NCBI RefSeq assembly: GCF_003119115.1
Contig: NZ_CP022367.1
Span: forward strand, 124,001-188,000
Direction of reading: 5' to 3'
Source: Azospirillum sp. TSH58
GTDB lineage: Bacteria > Pseudomonadota > Alphaproteobacteria > Azospirillales > Azospirillaceae
DNA length: 64,000 nt
In this document: positions 19,586-31,385 of the stretch, piece after piece
Position numbering within the stretch: the stretch's first letter is position 1
How the letters are laid out: every line of letters begins with the position of its first letter
The notes under the pieces: generated by a model
Database searches by the model: none
Told to the model about the DNA's origin: nothing
Seen by the model: only the letters and a program-made list of their open reading frames with translations
Position numbers and translations under genes: made by a program

Positions 19586-20554
19586 ATGCCCATCCTTCCC
19601 ACCTCATCCGCGACGGCGGCCCCGGCGACCAGGACGGCGCGGCGCGTCGGCGTCATCGACCTGGCGCGCGGCGTGGCCTTGCTCGCCATGGCCCTCTATC
19701 ACGGCTCCTGGGACCTGACCTATCTGGGGCTGGCCGATTTCGACCTGTTCGGCGATCCGCTGTGGCTGGCCGCGCGCACCGGCATCCTCGGCAGCTTCCT
19801 GATCCTGTCCGGCCTCAGCCTCACCCTGGCGGCGGCCGGCGGCACCGACCGGCGCCGCTTCCTGCGGCGCTTCGCGCTGCTCGTCCTGGCCGCGGCCGGC
19901 GTGTCGGCGGTGTCGCTGGCGATGTTTCCGGACAGCCCGATCTTCTTCGGCGTGCTGCACCATATGGCGGTGGCGAGCCTGCTCGGTCTCGCGCTCCTGC
20001 GCCTGTCCTGGCCGGCGCTTCTTCTGCTCGGCGTGGCGGTGATCGCGCTGGGCCAGACGGTCGCCCTGCCTCTGTTCGACGAGCCCTGGCTGCGCTGGAT
20101 CGGGCTGATGACCTTCGCGCCGGAATCGAACGACTATGTGCCGATCTTTCCCTGGTTCGGGGGCTTCCTGTTCGGGATGGCTCTGGGACGCATGTGGCGT
20201 CCCGGCCCGGCGACGACTCCGGGCGGAGCGGTCGGGCGCGGGTTCGCCTGGGCCGGGCGGCACAGTCTGGCGGTCTATCTGCTCCACCAGCCCGTTCTGT
20301 TCGGTTTGCTGTCCCTGCTGGCGATGGGGATTGGCGCCGACCCGGCGGATGTCCGCAGCTTCCAGACCTCCTGTGCGGCCACCTGCACCGCCAGCGGCGG
20401 GGAGACGGCGCATTGCACCGCCACCTGCCGCTGCGTGGCCGACGATCTGAACCGGGCCGGCCTGTGGTCCGACTTCGTCCACGATCGGCTGACGGCCGAC
20501 GGCGCCCGCAAGGTCGACGGGGTCATACAGAGCTGCGGCAGCCGCCGACCGTGA
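19586..20554 (+). CDS. DUF1624-like acyltransferase-type membrane protein with Cys-rich tail
   Basis: This 322-residue membrane protein matches the heparan-alpha-glucosaminide N-acetyltransferase-like (DUF1624) family. Features are the N-terminal GVIDLARGVALLAMALYH signature, several hydrophobic helices, GVLHHMAVAS, FPWFGGFLFGMALG and a final HSLAVYLLHQP helix. Such proteins are thought to acylate extracytoplasmic sugars. Unusually, the C-terminal 60 residues contain six cysteines within about 26 residues (from CAATC to CRC), probably exposed. The start MPILPTSS was chosen over an earlier ATG lying in the tandem repeat. The substrate is unknown. Confidence 0.75.
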   Translation: MPILPTSSATAAPATRTARRVGVIDLARGVALLAMALYHGSWDLTYLGLADFDLFGDPLWLAARTGILGSFLILSGLSLTLAAAGGTDRRRFLRRFALLVLAAAGVSAVSLAMFPDSPIFFGVLHHMAVASLLGLALLRLSWPALLLLGVAVIALGQTVALPLFDEPWLRWIGLMTFAPESNDYVPIFPWFGGFLFGMALGRMWRPGPATTPGGAVGRGFAWAGRHSLAVYLLHQPVLFGLLSLLAMGIGADPADVRSFQTSCAATCTASGGETAHCTATCRCVADDLNRAGLWSDFVHDRLTADGARKVDGVIQSCGSRRP

Positions 20555-20575
20555 GGACGCCGAGCGGGGAATGCG

Positions 20576-21583
20576 TTAGGCCCGGCGCTTCCCCACCGTG
20601 TCGGCGACATAGGCTTCCCGATGCCCCATCGGCTTCGGGCCGCGCCCATCCTCCTCCGTGGTGTCGCGCGCGGTCTGATGCTCGATCTCCGCGTTCAGTT
20701 CCGCCCCCATCAGGATCACGTAGGAGGTCAGGTTGAACCACAACAGCAGAACCACGCCCGCCCCGACCGAGCCATAGGTCTGGTTGTAGCTGCCGAAGTT
20801 CGAGACGTAGACCGAGAAGCCCACCGAGGCGATGATCCACAGCGCCGTGGCGATGGCCGATCCCCAGGTGACCCAGCGCCATTTCGGCTGCCGCCGGTCC
20901 GGGCCGTAGCGGTAGAGCACGGCGAGCGCCAGCACGATCGCCACCGCCAGGATGGGCCAGCGCGCGAGGCTGGCGGCCCAGCCGATGGGAGTGTCGCGCA
21001 GGCCAAGGAAGTTGATGGCCGCGGGCACCGCCACGATCAGCGCCAGCGTCATGATGACGAACACCAGCCCGGCCAGAGTCAGAACCAGCGACAGCGCGGC
21101 GAGCCAGAAGAAGCTGCGCCGCTCCTTCTCGCCATAGGCAATGTTCAACGCGGTGATCAGGGAGTTGGTGCCGCGCGACGCGCTCCACAGCGTCAGAACG
21201 AGGCCGAACAGAACACCGAAGCCCAGACCTTCCTGCGGCGCCGACGCCACGTTGCGCGCCTGATCGCGCAGCACGTTCAGCGCCTCCGGCGGCAGCAGGC
21301 CGGCCAGTTGGTTCACCTGCTGCTCCACCCCCGCCGGATCGAAGACGAGGCCGTACAGCGAGACCAGTGCGGCGATGGCCGGGAAGATGGCGAACAGGGC
21401 GTAGTAGGCCACCCCCGCCGCCACGATGGAGATGTTGTCCTTGCCCTGCTCTTCCCAGGTGCGCCAGAGGATGTCCTTCCAGCCCGCCTTGGGAATATCG
21501 GACGGCCGGTCCGCCGACCGTCCCCGCCCCCCCATCTCGACGCGCGGATACTCATAGCGGTGGCGACGGCTCAGCCCCAGCAT
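20576..21583 (-). CDS. YihY/BrkB-family inner-membrane protein
   Basis: This 335-residue protein has the YihY/virulence factor BrkB domain: VAAGVAYYALFAIFPAIAAL near residue 55, then about six membrane helices, and the conserved GAGVVLLLWFNLTSYVILMG AEL stretch near the C-terminus. The family was once called ribonuclease BN in error; its real role is unknown, with transport suggested. It lies 10 bases downstream of the DUF3618 gene on the same strand, so the two are probably cotranscribed. The C-terminal tail is charged and cytoplasmic. Confidence 0.88.
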   Translation of the reverse strand: MLGLSRRHRYEYPRVEMGGRGRSADRPSDIPKAGWKDILWRTWEEQGKDNISIVAAGVAYYALFAIFPAIAALVSLYGLVFDPAGVEQQVNQLAGLLPPEALNVLRDQARNVASAPQEGLGFGVLFGLVLTLWSASRGTNSLITALNIAYGEKERRSFFWLAALSLVLTLAGLVFVIMTLALIVAVPAAINFLGLRDTPIGWAASLARWPILAVAIVLALAVLYRYGPDRRQPKWRWVTWGSAIATALWIIASVGFSVYVSNFGSYNQTYGSVGAGVVLLLWFNLTSYVILMGAELNAEIEHQTARDTTEEDGRGPKPMGHREAYVADTVGKRRA

Positions 21584-21593
21584 GTCCCCTCCC

Positions 21594-22442
21594 TCACGCG
21601 ACCGCTTCGCGCAGGGCGCCGACGCGGTGGCGCACCGTCTCGATCTCGTGGAAATGGGCGCCGACGATCACCGTCAGTTCCTCGGGAAGCTCTTCGTGCA
21701 GACTGTTGCGGAACAGCCCGAGCGTGCCCTCCACGCCGCTTTCGAGCCCGCGGAGCAGCCCGCCGCGCGTCCGCGCACCACCCAATTCGGTGTCCAGCTC
21801 GCGCCACACCGCGTGGACGGGCGCCCGCAGATCGCGGCCGCCGCCGCGGCGCACCAGTTCCGCCTCCAGGGCGGCGGCGCTGCGGTCGAACTGGCTGGCG
21901 ACCTGGGACAGCCGCGCCGTCAGATCGGGATCGTGCAGAACCATCTCGGCTTGGCGGAAGCCGGTGGCGCCCTGCCGGCACGCGGCGACCAGAACGCTCA
22001 GCACATCCTGGGTTGTCCCGTCGGCGACCCGTCCCCCGGCGGACCCCGAGACGGTCGGTTCGGCTTCCGGCGTGCGCGACACGGTCCAGGCGAACCATAG
22101 GGCACCCGCGGCCACCAGAGCCAGCGGCCAGGGGTTCGAGCGGATGGCGCGGGCGATGCGCGACGGGTTGCCCTCGACCACATCCCGCACCACCTCGATG
22201 ACGCCGCCCGACATCTGGCCGGGCGACAGGCGGAACTCGATCTCGTCGAGAACCGCGTCCATGCGGCCGCGGATGGCGTGGATATCCTGCTCGATCTCGT
22301 CCTTTCCACGCCGGCCGGACGGCGATGCCGGGGTATCGGCCGGGGTTTCGGCCGGGGTTTCGGATGTGGGTGCGGTGCTTGCTGTTGTGCCCGCCGCGAC
22401 GCCGCCCATGGTGTCGGCATACGGATCGATGGCTCGGTTCAT
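21594..22442 (-). CDS. DUF3618-domain membrane protein
   Basis: This 282-residue protein contains a DUF3618 domain at about residues 50-120: a helix beginning EIEQDIHAIRGRMD, an amphipathic stretch and a single membrane helix near NPWPLALVAAGALWFAW. In actinobacteria and alphaproteobacteria this domain often accompanies YihY-like or phage-shock-like membrane proteins. The N-terminal leader has a short TPAETPAD repeat. The second half is soluble and helical. The start MNRAIDP was preferred to one 11 residues upstream. It probably forms an operon with the YihY gene just downstream. Confidence 0.8.
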   Translation of the reverse strand: MNRAIDPYADTMGGVAAGTTASTAPTSETPAETPADTPASPSGRRGKDEIEQDIHAIRGRMDAVLDEIEFRLSPGQMSGGVIEVVRDVVEGNPSRIARAIRSNPWPLALVAAGALWFAWTVSRTPEAEPTVSGSAGGRVADGTTQDVLSVLVAACRQGATGFRQAEMVLHDPDLTARLSQVASQFDRSAAALEAELVRRGGGRDLRAPVHAVWRELDTELGGARTRGGLLRGLESGVEGTLGLFRNSLHEELPEELTVIVGAHFHEIETVRHRVGALREAVA

Positions 22443-22660
22443 GCCGGCGACTCCCCCTCTTGACGCTGCCGCCAAGCAACACCGGAGGTTGGCGGAAGGT
22501 TCCGGCTCGCCGCCGGGGTGACACGAGGGGTCGCCCGCCCGATCTTTTTAATCAGGCGGCAACCGGGAGCGGTACCCCATCCCTTGCAATCCGCCATGGG
22601 CCGGTTTGCAGGAGGAGTCCGAACCAGCGTTCCGTCAGACCGCTAAGCTATTGAGGGGAA

Positions 22661-22736
22661 TGGTGATCCGGGTGGGATTCGAACCCACGGCCACATGATT
22701 AAAAGTCACGTGCTCTACCGACTGAGCTACCGGATC
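22661..22736 (-). tRNA. tRNA-Lys (anticodon TTT)
   Basis: Read leftward, the 76 bases fold as a cloverleaf: acceptor GATCCGG paired with CCGGATC, D arm GCTC/GAGC, anticodon stem CGTGA/TCATG around CTTTTAA, and T arm GTGGG/CCCAC with TTCGAAT. A 3' CCA is encoded. The TTT anticodon assigns lysine. Confidence 0.97.
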
Positions 22737-22771
22737 ACAGAAGCATGCGGCCTGTTGCCGATGCGGGGCGC

Positions 22772-22800
22772 AACATAGGGGGCGGTGGCGCCCCGGTCAA
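22772..22800 (-). promoter_or_regulatory. Sigma-70-type promoter of tRNA-Lys
   Basis: Read leftward, TTGACC (22795-22800) and TATGTT (22772-22777) are 17 bases apart. The expected start site is about 28 bases before the mature tRNA 5' end. Confidence 0.7.
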
Positions 22801-22870
22801 CAGCGGGGTTGGGCGGAGCGCACAAAAATTTCGCCCTCCGCCGCAGCCCCGGCGCCGTCCCTGTTTGCCG

Positions 22871-26252
<3,382 letters not shown>

Positions 26253-26290
26253 GGAGACAAACTCATTCTACGGGCTGCGGCGATGCTCGG

Positions 26291-26340
26291 TGTTCAACGC
26301 TTGCTGTTCAACGCTCAAGGTCAACACTTAAGGTTCAACG
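26291..26340. repeat. Repeated TGTTCAAC motifs in the gyrA leader
   Basis: Within 50 bases upstream of gyrA there are two perfect TGTTCAACGC copies (26291 and 26305) plus the related GGTCAAC and GGTTCAACG, at about 14-15-base spacing. They lie between the likely promoter and the start codon, where a regulator or leader structure could act. Confidence 0.6.
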
Positions 26341-26451
26341 GGGCACGTCCGCACGGCCCTTCGGGCCGCTGCATGTAATATAAGAATTCCTATCAGCTTT
26401 CGCATGTGCACACAACGCTCCGGCAATCCCACGATTTCTGGCCTTTGCAGG

Positions 26452-27831
26452 TCAATGGCCTCCAGCCTTTGCAGGCCGGGGGCGGCTCAACAGCGCGAAG
26501 CGCAGCGAAAGGATGGTCACGGATACCACACTGGCGATCAAAATTCCCTCAAAAAGACCACGCGCGCCGCGGTCCAGCCCGAAGGCGAGCAAGGCCGACA
26601 CCGGAATCATCACCACCGCGTAGGAGATGAAGTGCAGCGCGGTGGGGACCCAGGCGTCGCCGCGCCCGCGCAGCGCGTTGGCCATGACCACCTGCCCGCC
26701 GTCCGCCACCAGAACCCAGGCGGTGAAGGCAATCAGCGGCGCCACCGCGGCGATCAGCTCGGGGTCGGCGCTGTAGATCGCGGCCAGAGGCTCCGGCATC
26801 CAGCGGTAGAGCACCCCGACTCCGGCCAGGATCAGGCTGGTGACGCCCAGCCCGGTCCAGCCGGCCAGCGCCATGTCCAGCGGGTCGCGCCGGCCATAAG
26901 CCACCCCCACCCGCACCGCCGTGGCCGAGGCCAGCCCGACCGCCGCCATGAAGGGCAGCGCCGTCAGGTTCAGCCCGACCGTGTAGGCGCCGAGCGCCAG
27001 CGGCGAGATCATGCCGGCGAACAGGCCCAGCGTGGCGAAGGCGCCGCTTTCCACGCCAAGGCTGACCCCGGCGGCGTAGCCGAGATGGCGCTGCCTGCGG
27101 CTGCCGCTCCACCAGTCGCGGACGGGGTCGCGCACCGCCCAGCGCGCGTGGTCGCTCATGTGCCAGGCGTAGAAGGCAAGACCGAGCCCCATCCCCCAGC
27201 GCACCGCCGTGGTTGCCCAGGCCGACCCGACCGCTCCCAGGGCCGGGAAGCCGCCATGCCCCCAGACCAGCATCCAGGCGAGCAGAGCGTTCAGGAGATT
27301 GCCGAGGATCATCGCGACCATGCCCGGCACCGGCCTCTTGAGCCCTTCCAGGAAGAAGCCGGTGGCGACGTACAGCATCATGCCCGGCATGCCGTAGCCG
27401 AGAACCGCCATCACCTGCCCACCGCCCGCCGCCAGTTCCGCCGACTGGCCGGTCAGCCGGAAGAAGGGCTCCCCGGCCAGCGAGGCCAGGGCGAAGAGGA
27501 TGCCGAGCAGCAGCGCATAGGGAATCGCCCGGCGCCAGATGCGCCCGCACTCGGCGTCCTGACCGGCGCCAAGCGCGTGGGCGGTCACCGCAACCACCCC
27601 CATCATCAGCCCCACGCCGGTGGTGACCAGCAGATTGGCCGGCAGATGGGCCAGCCCGTAATAGGCCAGCTCCTGCGCGCTGTAGCGGCCGACGATGGCC
27701 GTATCGACCGCCATCATGACGACCAGCCCGGCGCGCGAGACGATGACCGGGGCGGCCAGCCGCAGCAATTCGCCGGCATGGGTGCGCAAACGGTCGGCCA
27801 GGAGAGGGGTGGGAATCGCGTGGTCGGGCAT
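26452..27831 (-). CDS. MATE-family multidrug/toxin exporter
   Basis: This 459-residue protein has twelve predicted membrane helices and the two-fold pattern of MATE transporters, which export cationic drugs or toxic metabolites using Na+ or H+. Typical segments are RLAAPVIVSRAGLVVMMAVD in helix 1 and GNLLNALLAWMLVWG before the midpoint. The start MPDHAIP was chosen as the first methionine consistent with helix 1; two earlier in-frame methionines would add unrelated residues. The nearby Gly/Pro-rich intergenic DNA holds the diverging entericidin-like gene. The substrate is unknown. Confidence 0.9.
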   Translation of the reverse strand: MPDHAIPTPLLADRLRTHAGELLRLAAPVIVSRAGLVVMMAVDTAIVGRYSAQELAYYGLAHLPANLLVTTGVGLMMGVVAVTAHALGAGQDAECGRIWRRAIPYALLLGILFALASLAGEPFFRLTGQSAELAAGGGQVMAVLGYGMPGMMLYVATGFFLEGLKRPVPGMVAMILGNLLNALLAWMLVWGHGGFPALGAVGSAWATTAVRWGMGLGLAFYAWHMSDHARWAVRDPVRDWWSGSRRQRHLGYAAGVSLGVESGAFATLGLFAGMISPLALGAYTVGLNLTALPFMAAVGLASATAVRVGVAYGRRDPLDMALAGWTGLGVTSLILAGVGVLYRWMPEPLAAIYSADPELIAAVAPLIAFTAWVLVADGGQVVMANALRGRGDAWVPTALHFISYAVVMIPVSALLAFGLDRGARGLFEGILIASVVSVTILSLRFALLSRPRPAKAGGH

Positions 27832-28025
27832 GATCGAACTGTCGGTCGCTTGTGTACGGTTGTCACCGCCGGTGGCGGAACCGGCCATCTTGACCTTGCG
27901 GCGTACCACGTCAAGTGGCGGCTTATTGTCCTTCCGCCCTGTTGCAAATCCGCCGAATGGGCCGGAACCAACGCCGGTGGCGGCGCGTTGACGAAGCAAC
28001 AGCATCCACTGAGGAGTTCGGGATC

Positions 28026-28178
28026 ATGAGCCGCGCCATGCCGTTCCCCGTCCGCCAGATTGCCCTCGCCAGCTTCGTCCTGACCTTCGCCGCGCTCCTT
28101 GCCGGTTGCAACACGATCGAAGGGGCCGGGCAGGATGTCCAGGCCGGCGGACGGGCCGTCGAACGCGCCGCCGAGTGA
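28026..28178 (+). CDS. Entericidin EcnA/B-like small lipoprotein
   Basis: This 50-residue protein has a signal peptide ending in the lipobox LAGC, followed by NTIEGAGQDVQAGGRAVERAAE, which matches entericidin-family lipoproteins. Those are small membrane-associated proteins linked to stress-induced lysis or stationary phase in enterobacteria; many alphaproteobacteria carry one. The start has a GAGGAG site 12 bases before. A proline-rich small gene follows 37 bases later and could be in the same transcript. Confidence 0.85.
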   Translation: MSRAMPFPVRQIALASFVLTFAALLAGCNTIEGAGQDVQAGGRAVERAAE

Positions 28179-28215
28179 CGCGCGCCCCCTTTTCAACCAC
28201 GAAAGAGACACCCGC

Positions 28216-28404
28216 ATGAGCGACCCCATGCATCCGGAGCGCCCGACCGAGGTGCCGCCCCCGAGCAACCCGAATCCTCCGCAGCCGGACCGTCCGACCG
28301 CGCCGGACCCCTACCCGGTTCCCGAGAATCCGGACACGCCGCCGGAGATGCCGCCGCCGGCGGATCAGCCGGTTCCCGGCATGCCGTCACCGACCCAGGC
28401 GTAA
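28216..28404 (+). CDS. Small proline-rich protein
   Basis: This 62-residue protein is almost entirely Pro, Asp, Glu, Asn and Thr, with no hydrophobic helix or signal peptide. It is probably disordered. It has a good GAAAGAGA ribosome-binding site, lies 37 bases after the entericidin-like gene, and ends just before a strong terminator. Those features support expression. No function is assigned. Confidence 0.65.
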   Translation: MSDPMHPERPTEVPPPSNPNPPQPDRPTAPDPYPVPENPDTPPEMPPPADQPVPGMPSPTQA

Positions 28405-28445
28405 GGCGCCGGGCGGGTCGACGGTCAGCGATACGCCGTTTCAGG

Positions 28446-28477
28446 AAAGGCCGGTGCCCCAGGGCATCGGCCTTTTT
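28446..28477 (+). terminator. Rho-independent terminator
   Basis: A 13-bp stem with one G-T pair (28446-28458 with 28463-28475) and a CCAG loop is followed by a T run. It ends the entericidin/proline-rich unit. Confidence 0.9.
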
Positions 28478-28661
28478 CCTTGTTCGGGTTTCGATGAATC
28501 GAAGTCGAAGATTCGAATCTTGAAACAACACCGAAACACATGGGCAACAAGCATCAAGGGACCGTGGCAAAATTTGGCGCCGAGACGTTAAGTGTTTTTT
28601 TACCTTTCCCTTTACCCCACCTTAATGTTAACGATTTGTTAATCATTGAGGAGGGGCAACC

Positions 28662-29288
28662 ATGGCCAGGTTTTCGGGAACCAACGCCGCCGAACGCTAT
28701 CTCGGCACCGACTCCGCCGACACGGTCTATGGCAATGGAGGAAATGATTCGCTCTCCGGAGGTCTCGGCAACGATTTTCTGGATGGTGGGCTCGGGAACG
28801 ACTGGCTTGGCGATCCCTACGCCGGCGATCCGGGCAACGACCGCATGTACGGGCGCCAGGGCGACGACCAGCTGTTCGGCGGGGCCGGCAACGACTGGCT
28901 GGACGGCGGATCGGGCAACGACACGGTGAAGGGCGGACGCGGCGACGACACGCTGGTGGGCGGAACCGGGGACGACTGGCTGATCGACACGCTGCGCGAC
29001 GACGGGTCCGACATCTTCCTGCCCGGAGCCGGCAACGACCACATGGTGAGCTACCGCGACGGCGCGACGGACATCTTCCGCTTCGACGTGGCGCCGGGCG
29101 GCTTCGGCACCGACGACATCGCCTATTTTGAAGCGGGGGTCGACCGCCTTGAGTTCCGCGGCTTCTCCGCCGCCGACCTGACCGTCTCCACCACCGCCAC
29201 CAGCACGGCCTTCGGGTTCCGCGACGGGTCGTCGCTGACCGTGGACTCGGTGGGGTTGGTGTCCGGCCGCGACTATGTCTTCACCTGA
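28662..29288 (+). CDS. RTX-repeat calcium-binding protein
   Basis: This 208-residue protein contains RTX nonapeptide repeats (GGxGxDxUx type) from about residue 24 to 105, for example GGLGNDFLDGGLGNDWL and GGAGNDWLDGGSGNDTV. These fold into a calcium-stacked beta roll in secreted proteins. The last 80 residues resemble the C-terminal secretion region of type I substrates. No ABC exporter lies nearby. The start has a strong GAGGAGGGG site and an AT-rich upstream region. It is short for a secreted enzyme and has no catalytic domain. Confidence 0.88.
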   Translation: MARFSGTNAAERYLGTDSADTVYGNGGNDSLSGGLGNDFLDGGLGNDWLGDPYAGDPGNDRMYGRQGDDQLFGGAGNDWLDGGSGNDTVKGGRGDDTLVGGTGDDWLIDTLRDDGSDIFLPGAGNDHMVSYRDGATDIFRFDVAPGGFGTDDIAYFEAGVDRLEFRGFSAADLTVSTTATSTAFGFRDGSSLTVDSVGLVSGRDYVFT

Positions 29289-29355
29289 CTTGATGTTCGC
29301 CTGATTGGCCCCCTCACCTGAAGGAAGTACCGCAGGCATGAGGGACTGATGGCGC

Positions 29356-29388
29356 AAGGGGCGTGGCCGGGTTCGGCCGCGCCCTTTT
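29356..29388 (+). terminator. Probable terminator of the RTX gene
   Basis: A 13-bp stem with two G-T pairs (29356-29368 with 29375-29387) and a GGGTTC loop ends in a short T run, 68 bases after the RTX stop codon. Confidence 0.75.
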
Positions 29389-29459
29389 CCGATCCTCCCC
29401 GCGACCCCTCCGCTCCGCTGCCGCGTTATAGCCTTGCCCACGCGACGGAGGAGCCACGC

Positions 29460-29912
29460 ATGAACCATCGACGCTTCACCCCCCGCCCCGCCACCCGGCT
29501 GCTGGCCGTCGGCGCCCTGGCCGCGCTCGCCGCCTGCGCGGAAACCGGTGCCGCGCAACGCCCCATGGCGCAGATGTCCCCCTTGGAACTGGTCGGGCTG
29601 ACGGTGCAGTCCATTCCCGAAAACCGCATCCTGGGTGCGGTGGAGGACGTCGTCCTCACCCCGGCCCGCGAGCCGGTCCAGCTCGTGGTGGCGAGCGGCG
29701 CGCCGGTCCATCCGGTGAAGCGCCATGTGACGCTGGACTCCGGGCAACTGCGCTACTCGGAAGAGCGGCAGGCGCTCGTCCTCACCGGCATGAGCGCCGA
29801 TCAGTTCGACGCCCTGTTCGCCACGCCCGCCGCCATGGCTCCGGCCCTTGCCCCCACGCCCGGCAACCCGGCGGACGCCACCAACTGGAATCGCGCCACC
29901 GCCCCGCGCTGA
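29460..29912 (+). CDS. Secreted lipoprotein with PRC-barrel-like domain
   Basis: This 150-residue protein has a twin-basic N-terminus, a hydrophobic helix and a lipobox-like ALAAC, so it is probably a lipoprotein. Residues 45-120 resemble a PRC-barrel fold: LVGLTVQSIPENRILGAVED, then two beta-hairpins. The tail is Ala/Pro/Thr-rich. The start behind GGAGGAGCC was preferred over an upstream ATG 111 bases earlier. PRC-barrel proteins of this kind are usually uncharacterised envelope proteins. Confidence 0.75.
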   Translation: MNHRRFTPRPATRLLAVGALAALAACAETGAAQRPMAQMSPLELVGLTVQSIPENRILGAVEDVVLTPAREPVQLVVASGAPVHPVKRHVTLDSGQLRYSEERQALVLTGMSADQFDALFATPAAMAPALAPTPGNPADATNWNRATAPR

Positions 29913-29921
29913 TCGCCCTTT

Positions 29922-30011
29922 CGGCCAGACCGTGCGGGAAGGCTCCGGTGACGGGGCCGCAGGGTCTGGCCGGCGCTCATCTTTTCGCCTTTTTTATGTT
30001 ATGATATAACG
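29922..30011. promoter_or_regulatory. Hairpin, T run and AT-rich dyad between two gene units
   Basis: A 10-bp stem (29922-29931 with 29963-29972) with a long loop is followed by a T-rich run, resembling the terminator of the PRC-barrel gene. It is directly followed by the dyad GTTATGATATAAC, a likely promoter or operator for the next two genes. Confidence 0.5.
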
Positions 30012-30058
30012 TTACTTTTCTCCGGTGTTGTTTGGCGGCATGCGGCAACGGAGTGACG

Positions 30059-30310
30059 ATGATCAAGGGCATGGATGCGCCGGGCGTTCCGGCGGGCTTC
30101 GAGGCGGCGCTGGACCTGGTGCGGTCACTGTGGGCCGACGGACGGCACAAGGGCGTGCCGGAACGGCTGGTCGCCTGGGCGATGATGGTCGAATCGGTGG
30201 ACCGCCTCGCCGCCCTGCACGGCCCGCAAGCCACGGCGGGTCTTCTCGACCGGTTGAGCCAAGCCGTTCTGGACACCCCTCCGGGCACCGGGCGGGCACC
30301 GCTTCAATGA
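30059..30310 (+). CDS. Small helical protein of unknown function
   Basis: This 83-residue protein is predicted to be helical, without signal peptide or membrane helix. Segments such as FEAALDLVRSLWADGRH and WAMMVESVDRLAALHG look amphipathic. The start MIKGMD was chosen behind the GGAG of AACGGAGTGACG. It overlaps the next small gene by four bases (ATGA), so the two are probably translated together. I do not recognise the family. Confidence 0.6.
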   Translation: MIKGMDAPGVPAGFEAALDLVRSLWADGRHKGVPERLVAWAMMVESVDRLAALHGPQATAGLLDRLSQAVLDTPPGTGRAPLQ

Positions 30311-30654
30311 GCGGCGTGACCAACAACCGCTTCTTCGGCGCACGGTCCTGGCGGGAGGCAAAGCCGGTCGTCCTGCACCCACGCTTCTTCGACGGGTTCC
30401 GGGATTTCCTCGACGGGCGCCCGTTCGATTACCGTGGGCTGGACGGCTGGCCGCTGCTCGACCAGCACCGCTACGAGAATGGCCGCGAATTGGCCGCGGA
30501 ATGCCGCGCCGCCGGAATCGCCGTCCGCTGGGGCGACCGCACGCGCATCCCGCGCGGACTGAAGGAACTTGTTTCCGGGCGCGCTCGGCGTCGCGCGAAT
30601 CCTCGGATGGCCCCTAGAAGCGCAGGCCGGCCGCGGGATTGTCGATCTGGTTGA
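30307..30654 (+). CDS. Small protein of unknown function, translationally coupled
   Basis: This 115-residue frame begins at an ATGA overlap with the upstream gene. The first 80 residues look like a real soluble protein, with FFGARSWREAKPVVLHP and GLDGWPLLDQHRYENGREL. The last 30 are arginine-rich and overlap the tail of the gene on the other strand by about 40 bases. The true C-terminus may therefore be altered by a base-call or frameshift change near 30570-30610. Family unknown. Confidence 0.5.
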   Translation: MSGVTNNRFFGARSWREAKPVVLHPRFFDGFRDFLDGRPFDYRGLDGWPLLDQHRYENGRELAAECRAAGIAVRWGDRTRIPRGLKELVSGRARRRANPRMAPRSAGRPRDCRSG

Positions 30655-30918
30655 GCGGGCAGCGGCAGGTCGGGCAGGATTCTGGGAAAGGAGCGTGTTG
30701 CGCTGCTCCTCCGTCAGCGAGACGCCGGCGGCCTGCACCGCCTCGTCGATCATCCGGCGATGATAGGCGGTGGCGCCGCAGCCCTCGTCCAGCACGCCCT
30801 TCAGGTCGTCGTTCGGAATGACGCGGAACGCCGCGGCGGGACCCGACAGGGTGGCCGCGCCACCACCGACCGCGACGGCTGCGAGGGCACGCAGGATGTG
30901 ACGGCGCCGGGGGGCCAT
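30614..30918 (-). pseudogene. Small Tat-exported Cys protein, apparently frameshifted
   Basis: The reading frame from the ATG at 30918 gives a Tat-like leader (MAPRRRHILRAL, then a hydrophobic stretch ending SGPAAA) and FRVIPNDDLKGVLDEGCG, up to LLSQ. The C-terminus SCPTCRCPLNQIDNPAAG lies one frame away and ends in a stop at 30614. Restoring one base near 30682 joins them as a protein of about 101 residues with a CPTCRC motif near the end. As given, the first frame runs on without a sensible end. The CxxCxC motif suggests metal binding, by inference. Confidence 0.65.
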
Positions 30919-31385
30919 GGCTGCTCCTGGGTCGGAAGAACGCTCGCCGTGGAATCTCGGTTGACGGGCGTTCCCCGTCAAGCCCGGCCTGGGCGGTTCC
31001 GGCGAAGACTTTTCTGTGATCGGAACCGGCCCGGGACCGGACGGGAGGGAGACACGACATCCCCCTCCCCACGGTCACCCGTTCGTTCAAAAAGGTTATA
31101 TATACCCAATGATTGTAAATTTTTTATAAGAATCTGAATTTCAATGATGTCTTAGCGTTCCTACCCACAGCGTGATCGGATTTGTAAAGTTTAATGCCAT
31201 TCCGGCATGAAAATCTTTACAATAGACGCTCGCGGCGAGTCGGATCTTTGATCCGACTCGCCGCGAGCGTAAGGGGAGCACGAGGGGACACCCTCGTTTT
31301 GCTGCAAGCAAAGCAAACCCGAGAGCCGCCAGGAGGGATGGACTCCTGCCTTCCTAAGGTTCATCCGGGACTAGGCGCAACCGCC
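30919..31385. other. Intergenic region with AT-rich block and perfect hairpin
   Basis: No gene is supported in this 467-base stretch. An AT-rich block at about 31085-31225 is the most AT-rich part of the first half of the window. A 20-bp perfect hairpin at 31226-31270 and a small hairpin with T run at 31373-31393 follow. It marks the change from core-type genes to accessory genes. Confidence 0.5.
31226..31270. repeat. Perfect 20-bp inverted repeat
   Basis: The arms 31226-31245 and 31251-31270 are exact inverse copies separated by CTTTG. No T run follows on either strand, so it is not a standard terminator. It could be a recombination or protein-binding site. Confidence 0.9.

Noticed and set aside
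22614-22660. Second tRNA-like stretch beside tRNA-Lys
   Set aside because: No cloverleaf pairing could be built and no anticodon arm is present.
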